Made by a program: the position numbers and the translations under genes
In this document: one piece after another, positions 8,754-17,512 of the stretch
Layout of the letters: each line of letters opens with the position of its first letter
Numbering within the stretch: the first letter of the stretch is position 1
Notes under the pieces: model-generated
Told to the model about the DNA's origin: nothing
Seen by the model: only the letters and a program-made list of their open reading frames with translations
Database searches by the model: none
From: Candidatus Marinamargulisbacteria bacterium SCGC AG-343-D04
GTDB lineage: Bacteria > Margulisbacteria > Marinamargulisbacteria > GCA-2716485 > GCA-002719695
Reading direction: 5' to 3'
Assembly: GCA_003265885.1 (NCBI GenBank)
Contig: QFBQ01000003.1
Location: forward strand, 1-64,000
DNA: 64,000 bases

Positions 8754-9499
8754 AGTCCTCCAAACCTTCGGTGCCTGTTTTGGTAACTAGCGACGATATT
8801 AATTAAGTCTTGTTCAGAAAAATCAGGCCATAATGTATCGATGAAAAAGAGTTCAGTATATGAAAGTTGCCATAATAAAAAATTGCTAATTCTGGACTCT
8901 CCGCCGGATCTAATTAATATATCAGGATCAGGAATAGTAGAGGTGTAGAGATGTTTTTCAATACACTTTTCGCTTAATGATTCAGGGGTGATATTTTTGT
9001 CTTTTAATATTTCTTGGATACAATGGAGTATTTCCTGTCTGCTTCCATAGTTAATCATAATATTAAGTTGTAAGTTGTTAAATGTTTTGGTTTTTTCCTC
9101 TATGGAGGCAATTGTTTTTATTGTTTTCTTGTCTAGGCTGGCAATATCACCTATCATTTTCACTTTTACATTTTTCTCTATTAAGTTCTTTGTTTCTTGT
9201 TTGATAGCTAAGCTTAAAAGATTCATTAAAAAGGATGTTTCTTTTTCTGGACGTTTCCAATTTTCTTTAGAAAATGTATAAACAGATAAATATTTTATAT
9301 TTAAGTCTAGGCAAGCTTTTATAGTGTTTTTTAAGCTTTCTACTCCGGCCTTATGCCCAAGGGTACGAGGTTTTTTTTTAGATTTTGCCCAACGACCATT
9401 TCCATCCATAATAATGGCTATGTGAGGAGGGGTTTTATTAATCTCGATATCATTTATGCTCCAATTTTCTTTATGGAGCGGATGTGATGATGCGGGCAT
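8750..9499 (-). CDS. uppS: Undecaprenyl diphosphate synthase (cis-prenyltransferase)
   Basis: UppS extends farnesyl diphosphate with isopentenyl units to make the C55 carrier lipid for cell-wall and O-antigen building blocks. The 249-residue protein has the catalytic motif IAIIMDGNGRWAK with the essential Asp32. It also has SVYTFSKENWKRP and the C-terminal DILIRSGGESRISNFLLWQ region. It starts at the last base of the frr stop and overlaps cdsA by 4 bp. The N-terminal 25 residues before the catalytic motif are poorly conserved. Confidence 0.96.
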   Translation of the reverse strand: MPASSHPLHKENWSINDIEINKTPPHIAIIMDGNGRWAKSKKKPRTLGHKAGVESLKNTIKACLDLNIKYLSVYTFSKENWKRPEKETSFLMNLLSLAIKQETKNLIEKNVKVKMIGDIASLDKKTIKTIASIEEKTKTFNNLQLNIMINYGSRQEILHCIQEILKDKNITPESLSEKCIEKHLYTSTIPDPDILIRSGGESRISNFLLWQLSYTELFFIDTLWPDFSEQDLINIVASYQNRHRRFGGL

Positions 9500-10041
9500 T
9501 ATAGTGTTAAGATTTCTTTTTCTTTTTCTTTTACAGAAAGATCTATTTTTTCAATATAAGAATTGGTTGAATTTTGAATATCTTGTTGCTGCTTTTTTAA
9601 TTCATCTTCGGTGATCTCTTTGTTCTTTTCTTCATTTTTAATGATGTCAATCATATCTCTACGAATATTTCGAATGGCTACTTTCGACTCTTCTCCCATT
9701 TGTTTTAGTAGTTTTACTAGTTCATTTCTTCTATCTTCAGTTAATTCAGGTAATGCAATTCGTATACTATTTCCATCGGTTTGAGGATTTAATTGTAATG
9801 AAGAGTTTATTATAGCTTGTTCAATATCTTTAACTGCACTTTGGTCAAAGATATTTAATAGAAACTGAGTGGATTCAGGGACACTTATTGAAGCGACTTG
9901 TTGTAATGGTACTGTTGATCCATAGTAGTTAACTGGGATGTTTTTAATCATATCTGTATTGGCTCTGTTTGTACGAAGAGTGCTTGTTTTACGTTTAAGG
10001 TCGTCTAATGTTTTATTCATTTTTTCTTCTATACTATTCAT
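9499..10041 (-). CDS. frr: Ribosome recycling factor
   Basis: Frr splits the post-termination ribosome together with EF-G. The 180-residue protein has the long three-helix-bundle pattern with LRTNRANTDMI, YYGSTVPLQQ, FDQSAVKDIEQAI and LPELTEDRRNELVK in the family order. I place the start at the ATG at 10041: it is 8 nt after a strong GGAGG, whereas the longer frame at 10056 would begin with TTG and contain that ribosome site. This start overlaps the pyrH stop by 8 bp. Confidence 0.95.
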   Translation of the reverse strand: MNSIEEKMNKTLDDLKRKTSTLRTNRANTDMIKNIPVNYYGSTVPLQQVASISVPESTQFLLNIFDQSAVKDIEQAIINSSLQLNPQTDGNSIRIALPELTEDRRNELVKLLKQMGEESKVAIRNIRRDMIDIIKNEEKNKEITEDELKKQQQDIQNSTNSYIEKIDLSVKEKEKEILTL

Positions 10042-10762
10042 TATTTGTTCCTCCAATTTGTGTTCCTATATTTTTGCCTTTTATGGCATTGGCAATACTT
10101 TCTTTTTTATTAATATTAAAAACAATAATAGGGATTTCATTGTCCATACTCAGAGAAAGAGCTGTTGAATCCATTACTTTTAAATGTTTATTAAGGACAT
10201 CGATGTACTCAATATGGTTGAATTTAGAGGCGTTTTTATTTTTCATAGGATCAGAATCATATACGCCATCTACTTTTGTAGCTTTGAAAATGGCGTCGGC
10301 ATTTATTTCGGCAGCTCTAAGAGCTGCGGTTGTATCTGTTGTAAAGAATGGGTTTCCTGTTCCACCTGCAAAAATGACAATTCTATTTTTTTCTAAGTGT
10401 CTAATCGCTTTAGTTAAAATAAAAGGCTCGGCTAGTACTTTGATTTCTAAAGCAGACTGGACACGTGAATCAATGTTTATTTTTTTTAATGAATCTTTTA
10501 GAGCTAAAGCATTCATAATAGTAGCGAGCATTCCCGTGTAATCGGCACTTACTCTGTCCATTCCATTTTCAGAAGCAGACAAACCCCTAAAAATATTTCC
10601 TCCTCCTATTACAATAGCAATTTGAGCCCCAATAGAATGAGCTATTTTTATTTCATTGGCTACATATTGGATGAACTTTGGATCTATTCCATATTCTCTA
10701 TTTCCTTTAAAGGCTTCTCCACTGAGTTTTAAAAGTATTCGTTTGTATTTGGGGTCTTTCAT
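10034..10762 (-). CDS. pyrH: UMP kinase
   Basis: PyrH phosphorylates UMP to UDP. The 242-residue amino-acid-kinase-fold protein begins YKRILLKLSGEAF. It contains IVIGGGNIFRG and the GGTGNPFFTTDTTAALRA loop, then DGVYDSDP. It is the first gene of the minus-strand operon running to pgeF. The usual partners rpsB and tsf are not upstream. Instead a divergent promoter region and rseP follow. UDP made here is the precursor for PyrG, encoded 5 kb further along the same strand. Confidence 0.97.
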   Translation of the reverse strand: MKDPKYKRILLKLSGEAFKGNREYGIDPKFIQYVANEIKIAHSIGAQIAIVIGGGNIFRGLSASENGMDRVSADYTGMLATIMNALALKDSLKKINIDSRVQSALEIKVLAEPFILTKAIRHLEKNRIVIFAGGTGNPFFTTDTTAALRAAEINADAIFKATKVDGVYDSDPMKNKNASKFNHIEYIDVLNKHLKVMDSTALSLSMDNEIPIIVFNINKKESIANAIKGKNIGTQIGGTNNE

Positions 10763-10878
10763 ATTTTTATATCATACCAAGTGTTTTGTTAAAATTACAG
10801 GTGATATTGTATTTTAAATGGAGGGTGTTGGTTTTGCTAATTTAAAAAAATGTAATTGTTTTGTAAACTATACCGTAC
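10763..10878. promoter_or_regulatory. Divergent promoter region between pyrH and rseP
   Basis: This 116-bp AT-rich gap must hold promoters for both operons. On the minus side TATGAT and TATAAA-like boxes lie just before pyrH. On the plus side a TAAACTATACC stretch lies 4-9 nt before the rseP ATG, which has no Shine-Dalgarno. No -35 box is convincing in either direction, so exact promoters are not called. Confidence 0.35.
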
Positions 10879-11928
10879 ATGTCAGTTCTTATAACGTTCT
10901 TAGTTTTTAATCTTGTGATTTTTGTTCATGAAATGGGACATTTTATTTTTGCTAAATATGGAGGAATTGGTGTTATCGAGTTTAGTCTTGGTATGGGGCC
11001 TAGGTTATGGGGTTTTAAAAAAGGTGATACAGACTATTCCTTAAGATTATTGCCCATAGGTGGATATGTTAGATTGGCTGGATTGGATGATTCAGGTGTT
11101 GACTTTGATAAAGGTTGTTACTTTCAAAATAGACCTATTTACCACAGATTTTCTACAATTCTTGCTGGGTCTTTTATGAATATTGTTTTAGGTTATATTT
11201 TATTTTTTATGATTTCTTTTTTTGTGGGAGAAATGGTGATATCTAAGTCTATTCAATCGCTTGTTCCGGATATGCCCGCGAGTCGTATCGGGTTGCAATC
11301 TCAGGATGTGTTATTGTCGCTAGATGGGGAGTTAATTCAGGATGTTAGACATGATTTTATTTCGGTTATAAGTCAATCAGATAGCCTTTTTTCTATTACA
11401 GTTCTTCGTGAGGGTGTTGAAAAACAGTTTTCATGTAAACCTGTTTTTGATGAGAAAACTGGCTTATATAAATTGGGGATAGTATTTGGAACGGATAATG
11501 AACCGGTTGGCTTTTTTAGAAGTTTCTTGTTGGCTTCTGATAAGACTATGGGGAGTGTGAAGTTGTTTTTTGTGAGTTTTAAGGAGCTTTTTAAGGGGAA
11601 TGCTTCTTTTAAGGAGTTATCGGGTCCTATAGGTATTTTTCAATTTGCATCGTATCAATTGGAAGAAAGCTTTTTTCAGTTTTTAGGGATTTTTGCACTT
11701 ATTTCAATTTTATTGGGGATGATGAATTTGTTGCCTATTCCTGTTTTAGATGGTGGACATCTGATGTTTTTATTGTATGAACTTATCTTTAAAAAGCCTG
11801 TTTCACAGAAAGTTATCGTTTTTTTGAGTAATGTTTTTGCATTGTTATTAATACTTTTAATGGTAGTAGTTACGTTTAATGATATAGCGTTTTGGTCTGA
11901 TCGAGTGGACTTTTTAAAAGGGTTATAA
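10879..11928 (+). CDS. rseP: Site-2 intramembrane zinc metalloprotease RseP
   Basis: RseP cuts transmembrane segments of anti-sigma factors and remnant signal peptides in the inner membrane. The first membrane helix holds the zinc motif HEMGH (His17, Glu18, His21). A periplasmic PDZ domain spans roughly residues 115-190. The second active-site helix carries LPIPVLDGGH, the family's NxxPxxxLDG element. The 349-residue length is typical of single-PDZ forms. It is separated from the pyrH-dxr operon and instead leads ftsE, overlapping it by one base (TAATG). The start ATG lacks a ribosome site. Confidence 0.94.
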   Translation: MSVLITFLVFNLVIFVHEMGHFIFAKYGGIGVIEFSLGMGPRLWGFKKGDTDYSLRLLPIGGYVRLAGLDDSGVDFDKGCYFQNRPIYHRFSTILAGSFMNIVLGYILFFMISFFVGEMVISKSIQSLVPDMPASRIGLQSQDVLLSLDGELIQDVRHDFISVISQSDSLFSITVLREGVEKQFSCKPVFDEKTGLYKLGIVFGTDNEPVGFFRSFLLASDKTMGSVKLFFVSFKELFKGNASFKELSGPIGIFQFASYQLEESFFQFLGIFALISILLGMMNLLPIPVLDGGHLMFLLYELIFKKPVSQKVIVFLSNVFALLLILLMVVVTFNDIAFWSDRVDFLKGL

Positions 11929-12608
11929 TGATTAAAATTTCAAATTTGGTAAAGGAATATGATAGTGGTTTAGTTGCATTAAATTCTATTAATTTAACGG
12001 TTAATAAGGGTGAGTTTGTGTATGTAGTAGGGCCTTCTGGTTCGGGGAAGTCTACGTTGTTAAGATGTGTTTTTCGTTCTGAAATACCGTCTTCAGGATC
12101 TGTTTATATAGATAATTATTCTTTGGCTGATTTGAAACAAAAACAAATTGCTTATTTAAGACGAAATATTGGAATGATTTTTCAAGATTTTAAACTTTTA
12201 AAATTAAGGAATGTTTTTGATAATATTGCGTTTGCATTGCATATTTTAGGGTATACGCGTTCTTCTATTCGTAAACGAGTTCATCAAGTGTTAGAGTTGG
12301 TAGGGTTGTTAGATAAGTGGGATCAGTTTCCTTCTCAGTTATCAGGAGGAGAACAGCAACGTATTTGTATTGCACGCGCTATTGTCAATAATCCTCCGAT
12401 ATTGTTGGCAGATGAACCTACCGGAAGTTTGGACCCAGATACATCTTGGGAGATTATGCAATTGTTGAGTAAAATTAATAAACGTAAAACCACAATTCTT
12501 GTAGCTACTCATAATAAAGGTATTGTAGATGATTTGAGAAAAAGGGTCGTAGCTCTAGAGTATGGTCGGATAGTTCGTGATAAACAATTAGGGGCGTATG
12601 ATGCGTAA
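11928..12608 (+). CDS. ftsE: Cell-division ABC transporter ATPase FtsE
   Basis: FtsE and FtsX form a membrane complex that controls peptidoglycan hydrolases at the division site. The 226-residue ATPase has Walker A GPSGSGKST (35-43), a Q-loop in MIFQDFKLL, the ABC signature LSGGEQQR and Walker B ILLADEPTGSLD. The strength of match to FtsE over other ABC ATPases (such as LolD) comes largely from the adjoining ftsX, whose start lies 11 bp inside ftsE. Confidence 0.92.
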   Translation: MIKISNLVKEYDSGLVALNSINLTVNKGEFVYVVGPSGSGKSTLLRCVFRSEIPSSGSVYIDNYSLADLKQKQIAYLRRNIGMIFQDFKLLKLRNVFDNIAFALHILGYTRSSIRKRVHQVLELVGLLDKWDQFPSQLSGGEQQRICIARAIVNNPPILLADEPTGSLDPDTSWEIMQLLSKINKRKTTILVATHNKGIVDDLRKRVVALEYGRIVRDKQLGAYDA

Positions 12609-13485
12609 ACTCCTCTTTTTTGTGTCTGAATCTATAATTGGAATGAGACGTTCTTCATTGATGATTGTTGTTGCGAAAGCGACTATTTTTGTTTCATTAC
12701 TTGTTTTTGGTCTATTTTTACTTGTTAATCTTAATTTGGTGAGATTTTCTGATTATATTGGATCAAAATTAGAAGTAAGAGTTTTTTTGAATCAGAGTTT
12801 AACAAAAAAAGAAATTCACTATTTTAAATCAAAGGTAGATACTTTATCGGAAGTGAAATCCGTTCATTATGTGGATAGATCTGATGCATGGGAGTTATTC
12901 AAACGTAACTATAGTAGTTTAGATTTGAATCAGTTTGTTGATTTTAACCCACTACCTCATTCGTTGAAAATTATGATGGTAGATCACAATAATGTTAACA
13001 CATTGATACATACACTTAATGGATTTAATTACTATGTTGATGATGTTGTGTATGGAGGAGGATTGGCTGATAAATTGCATAAAATCTCAAGGTTTGTATT
13101 GATGTTTGGATGGATTATAGTTGTTTTATTATCTTTTGCAACGTTTTTGATTGTTATTAATACGATAAAGTTAACGATTATGAATCGTTCAGAAGAAATT
13201 ACTATTATGAGGCTTGTAGGAGCTACAGATATGTTTATTTTAGGACCGTTTATTATGGAAGGTATTATTTTAGGATTATCTTCTTCTTTATTAGCTATGG
13301 GAGTTATTCATATAATTATGAAGTTTTCTCTAGTAAAATTAAATTATTTTTTACCGTTTATGTTTTCAATTTCTTCGTTTGAACACTTGGAATTGATTTA
13401 TGTTGTGCTTGTTTTTTGGGGGGTTTCTTTAGGTGTTTTAGGCGCTTTTTTTTCAATAAAAGCGACACTCAAAAATACGTTATAA
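12598..13485 (+). CDS. ftsX: Cell-division protein FtsX
   Basis: FtsX is the permease partner of FtsE. The 295-residue protein has one N-terminal membrane helix (about 22-45). A periplasmic domain of roughly 110 residues follows, with the family pattern LEVRVFLNQSLTKKEI. Three more helices at the C-terminus include the IMRLVGATDMFILGPFIMEG segment, the diagnostic FtsX motif. Two ATG codons in tandem open the gene; either gives the same protein within one residue. Confidence 0.93.
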   Translation: MMRKLLFFVSESIIGMRRSSLMIVVAKATIFVSLLVFGLFLLVNLNLVRFSDYIGSKLEVRVFLNQSLTKKEIHYFKSKVDTLSEVKSVHYVDRSDAWELFKRNYSSLDLNQFVDFNPLPHSLKIMMVDHNNVNTLIHTLNGFNYYVDDVVYGGGLADKLHKISRFVLMFGWIIVVLLSFATFLIVINTIKLTIMNRSEEITIMRLVGATDMFILGPFIMEGIILGLSSSLLAMGVIHIIMKFSLVKLNYFLPFMFSISSFEHLELIYVVLVFWGVSLGVLGAFFSIKATLKNTL

Positions 13486-13506
13486 AAAAAATGGAGGTTA
13501 TATATT

Positions 13507-14952
13507 ATGTTAAGATTTTTTAGAGAAAAAGCAGCTTATATTGGATGGGGGATTGTTATATTTTTTGTGGCGACTATGTTTACAGGGGGCTTCTTTCTTG
13601 GTTTTGGAACGAATTCAGAAAAAAATGTAAAAAAGGAAAATAAGGAAGTCTTTGCTTCGTTAGGAGAATATAGTGTAGATGTTCGGCGTTTTAACCAGAT
13701 TCTTCAAAACTCTCTTTTTCAGTACCAACAAAAAGGGGGAAGACTTTCTCCATTATATGAAGAACAGATTTTATTAAATGCTTTCAAAGCCACCTTGGAA
13801 GATCAAGTATTTCATATCGCTGCATTACAAGCAGATATTCAGCTGAATTCTCAGGAACGAAAATCTGCGGAGACAGAGTTTATATTAGAAAATAATATTA
13901 AATCTAAAAAAGAATTAAAACGTATGCTTAAAGAAAGAAATATTCCATATAAAATTTTTAGTAATGACTTGGAAAAGCAGATGATTGTTAGAAAGTATAA
14001 AAATAATGTGATTGCCTCTGTTGTTGTAGATGATTTTGTTATTGAGAATAGCTTTAAAGACTTTAAATTGGATATGTTTCTTGTCAAAAAAGAGGGGGGA
14101 GCGCCAGAAACATTACAGGGTATATCTCAAGAAATCTTTTCAGATTTATTTTCTTTATCTCAAAAAGATGTGATTGATAAATATCAGTCAATTGTGACTA
14201 TTTCTTTTGTGAAGAGTGATGGTTTTCGTTCGTATACCTCCTTTAATCATGCGTTAAGATCTTCTTTAGTCTCGTTTAAAAAGAATGTTTATCTGGAGCC
14301 CATTTGTAGTGAGGGTGCTTGTTTTATTCCAGTAGTTAGAGATGTGAAAGTTAATGCTAAGGGGGAGGGGTATAATGAAGAAAAATATGCGGAATCGTTA
14401 GCAGGGGAGTTGCGCGTTCAACGTCTGCAAGAGGTGTTGCTTGATGTACTTGAACGTTATCCTTTATCTATATATTCACCTGAGATTAAAGCTGTTTATT
14501 CGAAATCTATTGGAGAATACTCTGAGGCCTTAACGACTTACCAGCAGTTGTTAACGGCAAATCCCTCTCGTTTTGACATCCACTTTTTTAGAGCGCAAAT
14601 CTTTCATTTATTAGATCAATATGCGGAGGCATTGAAAGAGTTGGAGAAAGCGGATTTAAAATCTCAGTTGAAAGTTGAATATGACTTTCCTGAATTGCAT
14701 GTTTTTTATGGAGATCTTTTGAAAAAAAAGTCAACAAAAGAGGCAGTGTCTCAATATGACAAAGCCTATGAATTGGTTCAAAATGATTTAGATTTTTTGC
14801 CTCTACTTCAGAAACGATATGAGGGCATAGGTCATAGCAAGGGCGTGGCTCAAATAGATCAACGTATAGCGGCTTTAGAAGAAGAGCGCCAAAAACAGGA
14901 TGCTGCGTTGCAAAAAGAGAGTGAAAATGCAGGTTCTGTTACGCCTCAATAA
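13507..14952 (+). CDS. Membrane-anchored SurA-N-like protein with C-terminal TPRs
   Basis: A 481-residue protein with an inner-membrane anchor at residues 11-34 and the rest presumably periplasmic. The region after the anchor (about 45-170) resembles the N-terminal chaperone domain of SurA/PpiD: VDVRRFNQILQNSLFQY, then a long helical stretch with SKEELKR-type charge pattern. No parvulin prolyl-isomerase domain is visible. Instead, residues about 330-460 form tetratricopeptide-like repeats (GEYSEALTTYQQLL, DQYAEALKELEKA). A good GGAGG precedes the ATG. It follows ftsX by 21 bp. It is likely an envelope-protein chaperone, but the specific function is inferred. Confidence 0.65.
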   Translation: MLRFFREKAAYIGWGIVIFFVATMFTGGFFLGFGTNSEKNVKKENKEVFASLGEYSVDVRRFNQILQNSLFQYQQKGGRLSPLYEEQILLNAFKATLEDQVFHIAALQADIQLNSQERKSAETEFILENNIKSKKELKRMLKERNIPYKIFSNDLEKQMIVRKYKNNVIASVVVDDFVIENSFKDFKLDMFLVKKEGGAPETLQGISQEIFSDLFSLSQKDVIDKYQSIVTISFVKSDGFRSYTSFNHALRSSLVSFKKNVYLEPICSEGACFIPVVRDVKVNAKGEGYNEEKYAESLAGELRVQRLQEVLLDVLERYPLSIYSPEIKAVYSKSIGEYSEALTTYQQLLTANPSRFDIHFFRAQIFHLLDQYAEALKELEKADLKSQLKVEYDFPELHVFYGDLLKKKSTKEAVSQYDKAYELVQNDLDFLPLLQKRYEGIGHSKGVAQIDQRIAALEEERQKQDAALQKESENAGSVTPQ

Positions 14953-14953
14953 C

Positions 14954-15691
14954 TTATATTAATGTTATAGATCTATTCAGCCACTGTGAATAGTCATAGT
15001 CAGCGGCTAGTGATGGGTATGCGATGATTTGAGGACAATCATAAGAATGATTTTCTTTAATAAAAGAGCTTAATTTTTTGTAAGATTCTGTATTTGTTTT
15101 TATGCTACACCTATATTCTTTGTCTTCACATAGTGTGTTTTCCCATGTGTAGATACTTGTCATTTCAGGACTTATTTGGCAACAGGCTGCAAGATGTGAA
15201 TCGATGATGTTTTTACATAGTATCTGGGCTTCTTCTTTAGACTTAAATGTAGTTTCAATGCAGATTATATTGCTTGTATAGGCTTTGATGAGAGGGATAT
15301 GTTGTTTGAAAAAGTCTTTATCTTTTGGATGGCTTAAATACTGTTCAACTTCATTAATATCTACCCATTTTAGTTCAGGATTGTCGGGGTCTAGTGGGGT
15401 AGTTTTTTGTTGTTGAGTTTTAAATAAATAAAGGTGAATATTTTTTTCTTCACGTTTGTCATCATTGTTGTTTTTATCCAATTTATATCGAGTGTAATGT
15501 CCAATATATGTGAGTAATTCTAGTTCTTCTATTCCTGTTTCCTCATAAATCTCTCTGTAAGCTGTATTTATTAAGGATTCATCGTTTTCTACATGACCTT
15601 TAGGTAAAGACCAGGATCGTCCTTTTTGACTGACGATGACCACGTTGTTATCTCGAAGAATTATTCCTCCGGAACTCTTTGTTTTTTTCAT
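14954..15691 (-). CDS. Fusion of Nudix hydrolase and CutA1 domains
   Basis: Two domains lie in one 245-residue protein. Residues 1-135 are a Nudix hydrolase with the box running from Gly32 (GHVENDES) to RE-IYEETGI (46-54), most like diadenosine-polyphosphate or NTP pyrophosphohydrolases. Residues 141-245 match CutA1: a ferredoxin-like start [14 protein letters not shown], then [25 protein letters not shown], and the C-terminal CPQIIAYPS plus a YSQWL tail. CutA proteins form trimers linked to metal tolerance and signalling. The frame is open throughout, so this is a true fusion and not two genes. It overlaps ilvD by 4 bp. Confidence 0.85.
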   Translation of the reverse strand: MKKTKSSGGIILRDNNVVIVSQKGRSWSLPKGHVENDESLINTAYREIYEETGIEELELLTYIGHYTRYKLDKNNNDDKREEKNIHLYLFKTQQQKTTPLDPDNPELKWVDINEVEQYLSHPKDKDFFKQHIPLIKAYTSNIICIETTFKSKEEAQILCKNIIDSHLAACCQISPEMTSIYTWENTLCEDKEYRCSIKTNTESYKKLSSFIKENHSYDCPQIIAYPSLAADYDYSQWLNRSITLI

Positions 15692-17373
15692 AAATATTTA
15701 TCTGTAACCGCACCTTCTGAAGCAGAGCTTACAGTATGAGCATACTTTGCCAATACGCCTCTTTTGTAAGTAGAAAGTGGTTTTTTCCACGTTTTGAAAC
15801 GTTCTTGTATCTCTTTTTCTGAAAGATCTAAATTGATCTCTTTTTTTTGTGTATCAATTGTAATGGTATCTCCATTTTCAATGATGGCAAGAACACCACC
15901 TTCAGATGCTTCTGGGGTAATGTGTCCTACTACAAATCCATGAGATCCCCCTGAAAACCTTCCATCTGTAATAAGTGCGACGTCTTTTCCTAGCCCTTTT
16001 CCCATAACTGCAGAAGTAGGTGAGAGCATCTCTCTCATTCCTGGCCCCCCCTTGGGGCCTTCATATCGGATGACAATAACGTCTCCTTTTTTAACAGTTC
16101 CATTTAAAATTTGCTTTAGGGCTTCTTCTTCGGCATTAAATACCTTGGCTTTTCCTGAAAAAAAAGATCCTTCTTTTCCAGATATTTTTGCTACAGACCC
16201 TTTACTTGCAATATTTCCATAACAAATAGTTAAGTGACTGTCTTTTTTTATTGGTGCATCAAAGGGCTTGATAATGTCTTGATGATCTGGGTAATCATCG
16301 ATAGATTCTAAGTTTTCAGCAACCGTTTTTCCTGTAACCGTTAAACAATCACCATGTAATAGGCCTTCGTTTAATAATCGTTTCATAAGGGGGACAACTC
16401 CTCCAATTTCAACTAATTTTGACATAGTATATTTTCCGCTGGGTTTTAGATCTGCAAGTACAGGTACATTTTTACCAATTCTAGTGAAGTCGTCTAATGT
16501 TAGATCTACGTTTGAAGCATGAGCTATGGCTAATAGATGTAATACTGCATTTGTAGAGCCTCCTAATGCGGTCACTACGGTGATGGCATTTTCAAAGGCT
16601 TTTTTTGTTAGAATGTCTAAGGGTTTGATATTTTTTTTCATTAAATTTAATACGGCTTTGCCAGCTTGAATACAATCTTGCTTTTTATCTTCTGATACGG
16701 CTGTTTGTGCAGAGCTGTTGGGGAGGCTCATTCCTAAAGCTTCAATGGCGGAGGCCATTGTATTGGCTGTATACATCCCCCCACATGATCCAGGGCCAGG
16801 GATTGAGCTGGACTCTATGTTTTTAAGTTCTTCATCTGAAATCTTTTTGTTTGAATGAGCACCCACAGCTTCAAAAACAGAGACAATATCTACATCTTTT
16901 TCTTTATGTGATCCAGGAAGTATGGTTCCTCCATAGACAAAAATGCTAGGGCGGTTTAACCGTGCTAAGCCAATCAGACAACCAGGCATGTTCTTGTCGC
17001 ATCCACCAATGGTGACTACACCATCAAATCCCTCACATCCAGCAACTGTTTCAATTGAATCTGCAATGACTTCTCTTGAAACTAATGAATATTTCATGCC
17101 TTCAGTTCCCATTGAAATGCCATCAGAGATGGTAATGGTGTTGAAAATAACACCTTTTGCCCCCGCTTCATTAGCTCCCTTTTCGGCTTCTTTTGCTAGT
17201 TTATCGATATGCATATTACATGGCGTTACCATACTCCATGTAGAGGCAATTCCAATTTGGGGTTTTTCAAAGTCGTTATCGCTAAAACCTACTGCACGTA
17301 ACATGGCTCTGGAGGGGGCTCTGTCTGCGCCATCTACAATGTGAGAAGAATAGGGTCTGTTTTTGTTGTCCAT
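15688..17373 (-). CDS. ilvD: Dihydroxy-acid dehydratase
   Basis: IlvD removes water from dihydroxy-acids in valine, leucine and isoleucine synthesis, using an iron-sulfur cluster. The 561-residue protein has the cluster cysteines in [10 protein letters not shown] and [13 protein letters not shown], and the C-terminal motifs [14 protein letters not shown] and [10 protein letters not shown]. The ATG follows a good AAGGAG site. No other branched-chain biosynthesis gene lies beside it. Downstream, the Nudix-CutA gene is translationally coupled. Confidence 0.97.
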   Translation of the reverse strand: MDNKNRPYSSHIVDGADRAPSRAMLRAVGFSDNDFEKPQIGIASTWSMVTPCNMHIDKLAKEAEKGANEAGAKGVIFNTITISDGISMGTEGMKYSLVSREVIADSIETVAGCEGFDGVVTIGGCDKNMPGCLIGLARLNRPSIFVYGGTILPGSHKEKDVDIVSVFEAVGAHSNKKISDEELKNIESSSIPGPGSCGGMYTANTMASAIEALGMSLPNSSAQTAVSEDKKQDCIQAGKAVLNLMKKNIKPLDILTKKAFENAITVVTALGGSTNAVLHLLAIAHASNVDLTLDDFTRIGKNVPVLADLKPSGKYTMSKLVEIGGVVPLMKRLLNEGLLHGDCLTVTGKTVAENLESIDDYPDHQDIIKPFDAPIKKDSHLTICYGNIASKGSVAKISGKEGSFFSGKAKVFNAEEEALKQILNGTVKKGDVIVIRYEGPKGGPGMREMLSPTSAVMGKGLGKDVALITDGRFSGGSHGFVVGHITPEASEGGVLAIIENGDTITIDTQKKEINLDLSEKEIQERFKTWKKPLSTYKRGVLAKYAHTVSSASEGAVTDKYL

Positions 17374-17411
17374 GCTGAAACTCCTTGATTTTCTATATTA
17401 GAATGTCTTTA

Positions 17412-17439
17412 ATTATAGCTTTATTTTTTTTTTGAACAA
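17412..17439 (-). promoter_or_regulatory. Promoter of ilvD
   Basis: On the minus strand TTGTTC (17439-17434) is followed after 16 bp by a consensus TATAAT (17417-17412). That places a transcript start about 30 nt upstream of the ilvD ATG, leaving space for its AAGGAG ribosome site. The -35 is only half consensus and the spacer is a long A-tract. Confidence 0.55.
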
Positions 17440-17512
17440 GTTTAAAAGAGTTTTTAATTTCCCTTTTTCTTTTTTGTGTACTTTTATATAGGATCTGTTT
17501 AGAATTGACTAT

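Noticed and set aside
10008..10541. 177-codon plus-strand frame over frr/pyrH
   Set aside because: Antisense shadow of pyrH; hydrophobic only because of the T-rich plus strand.
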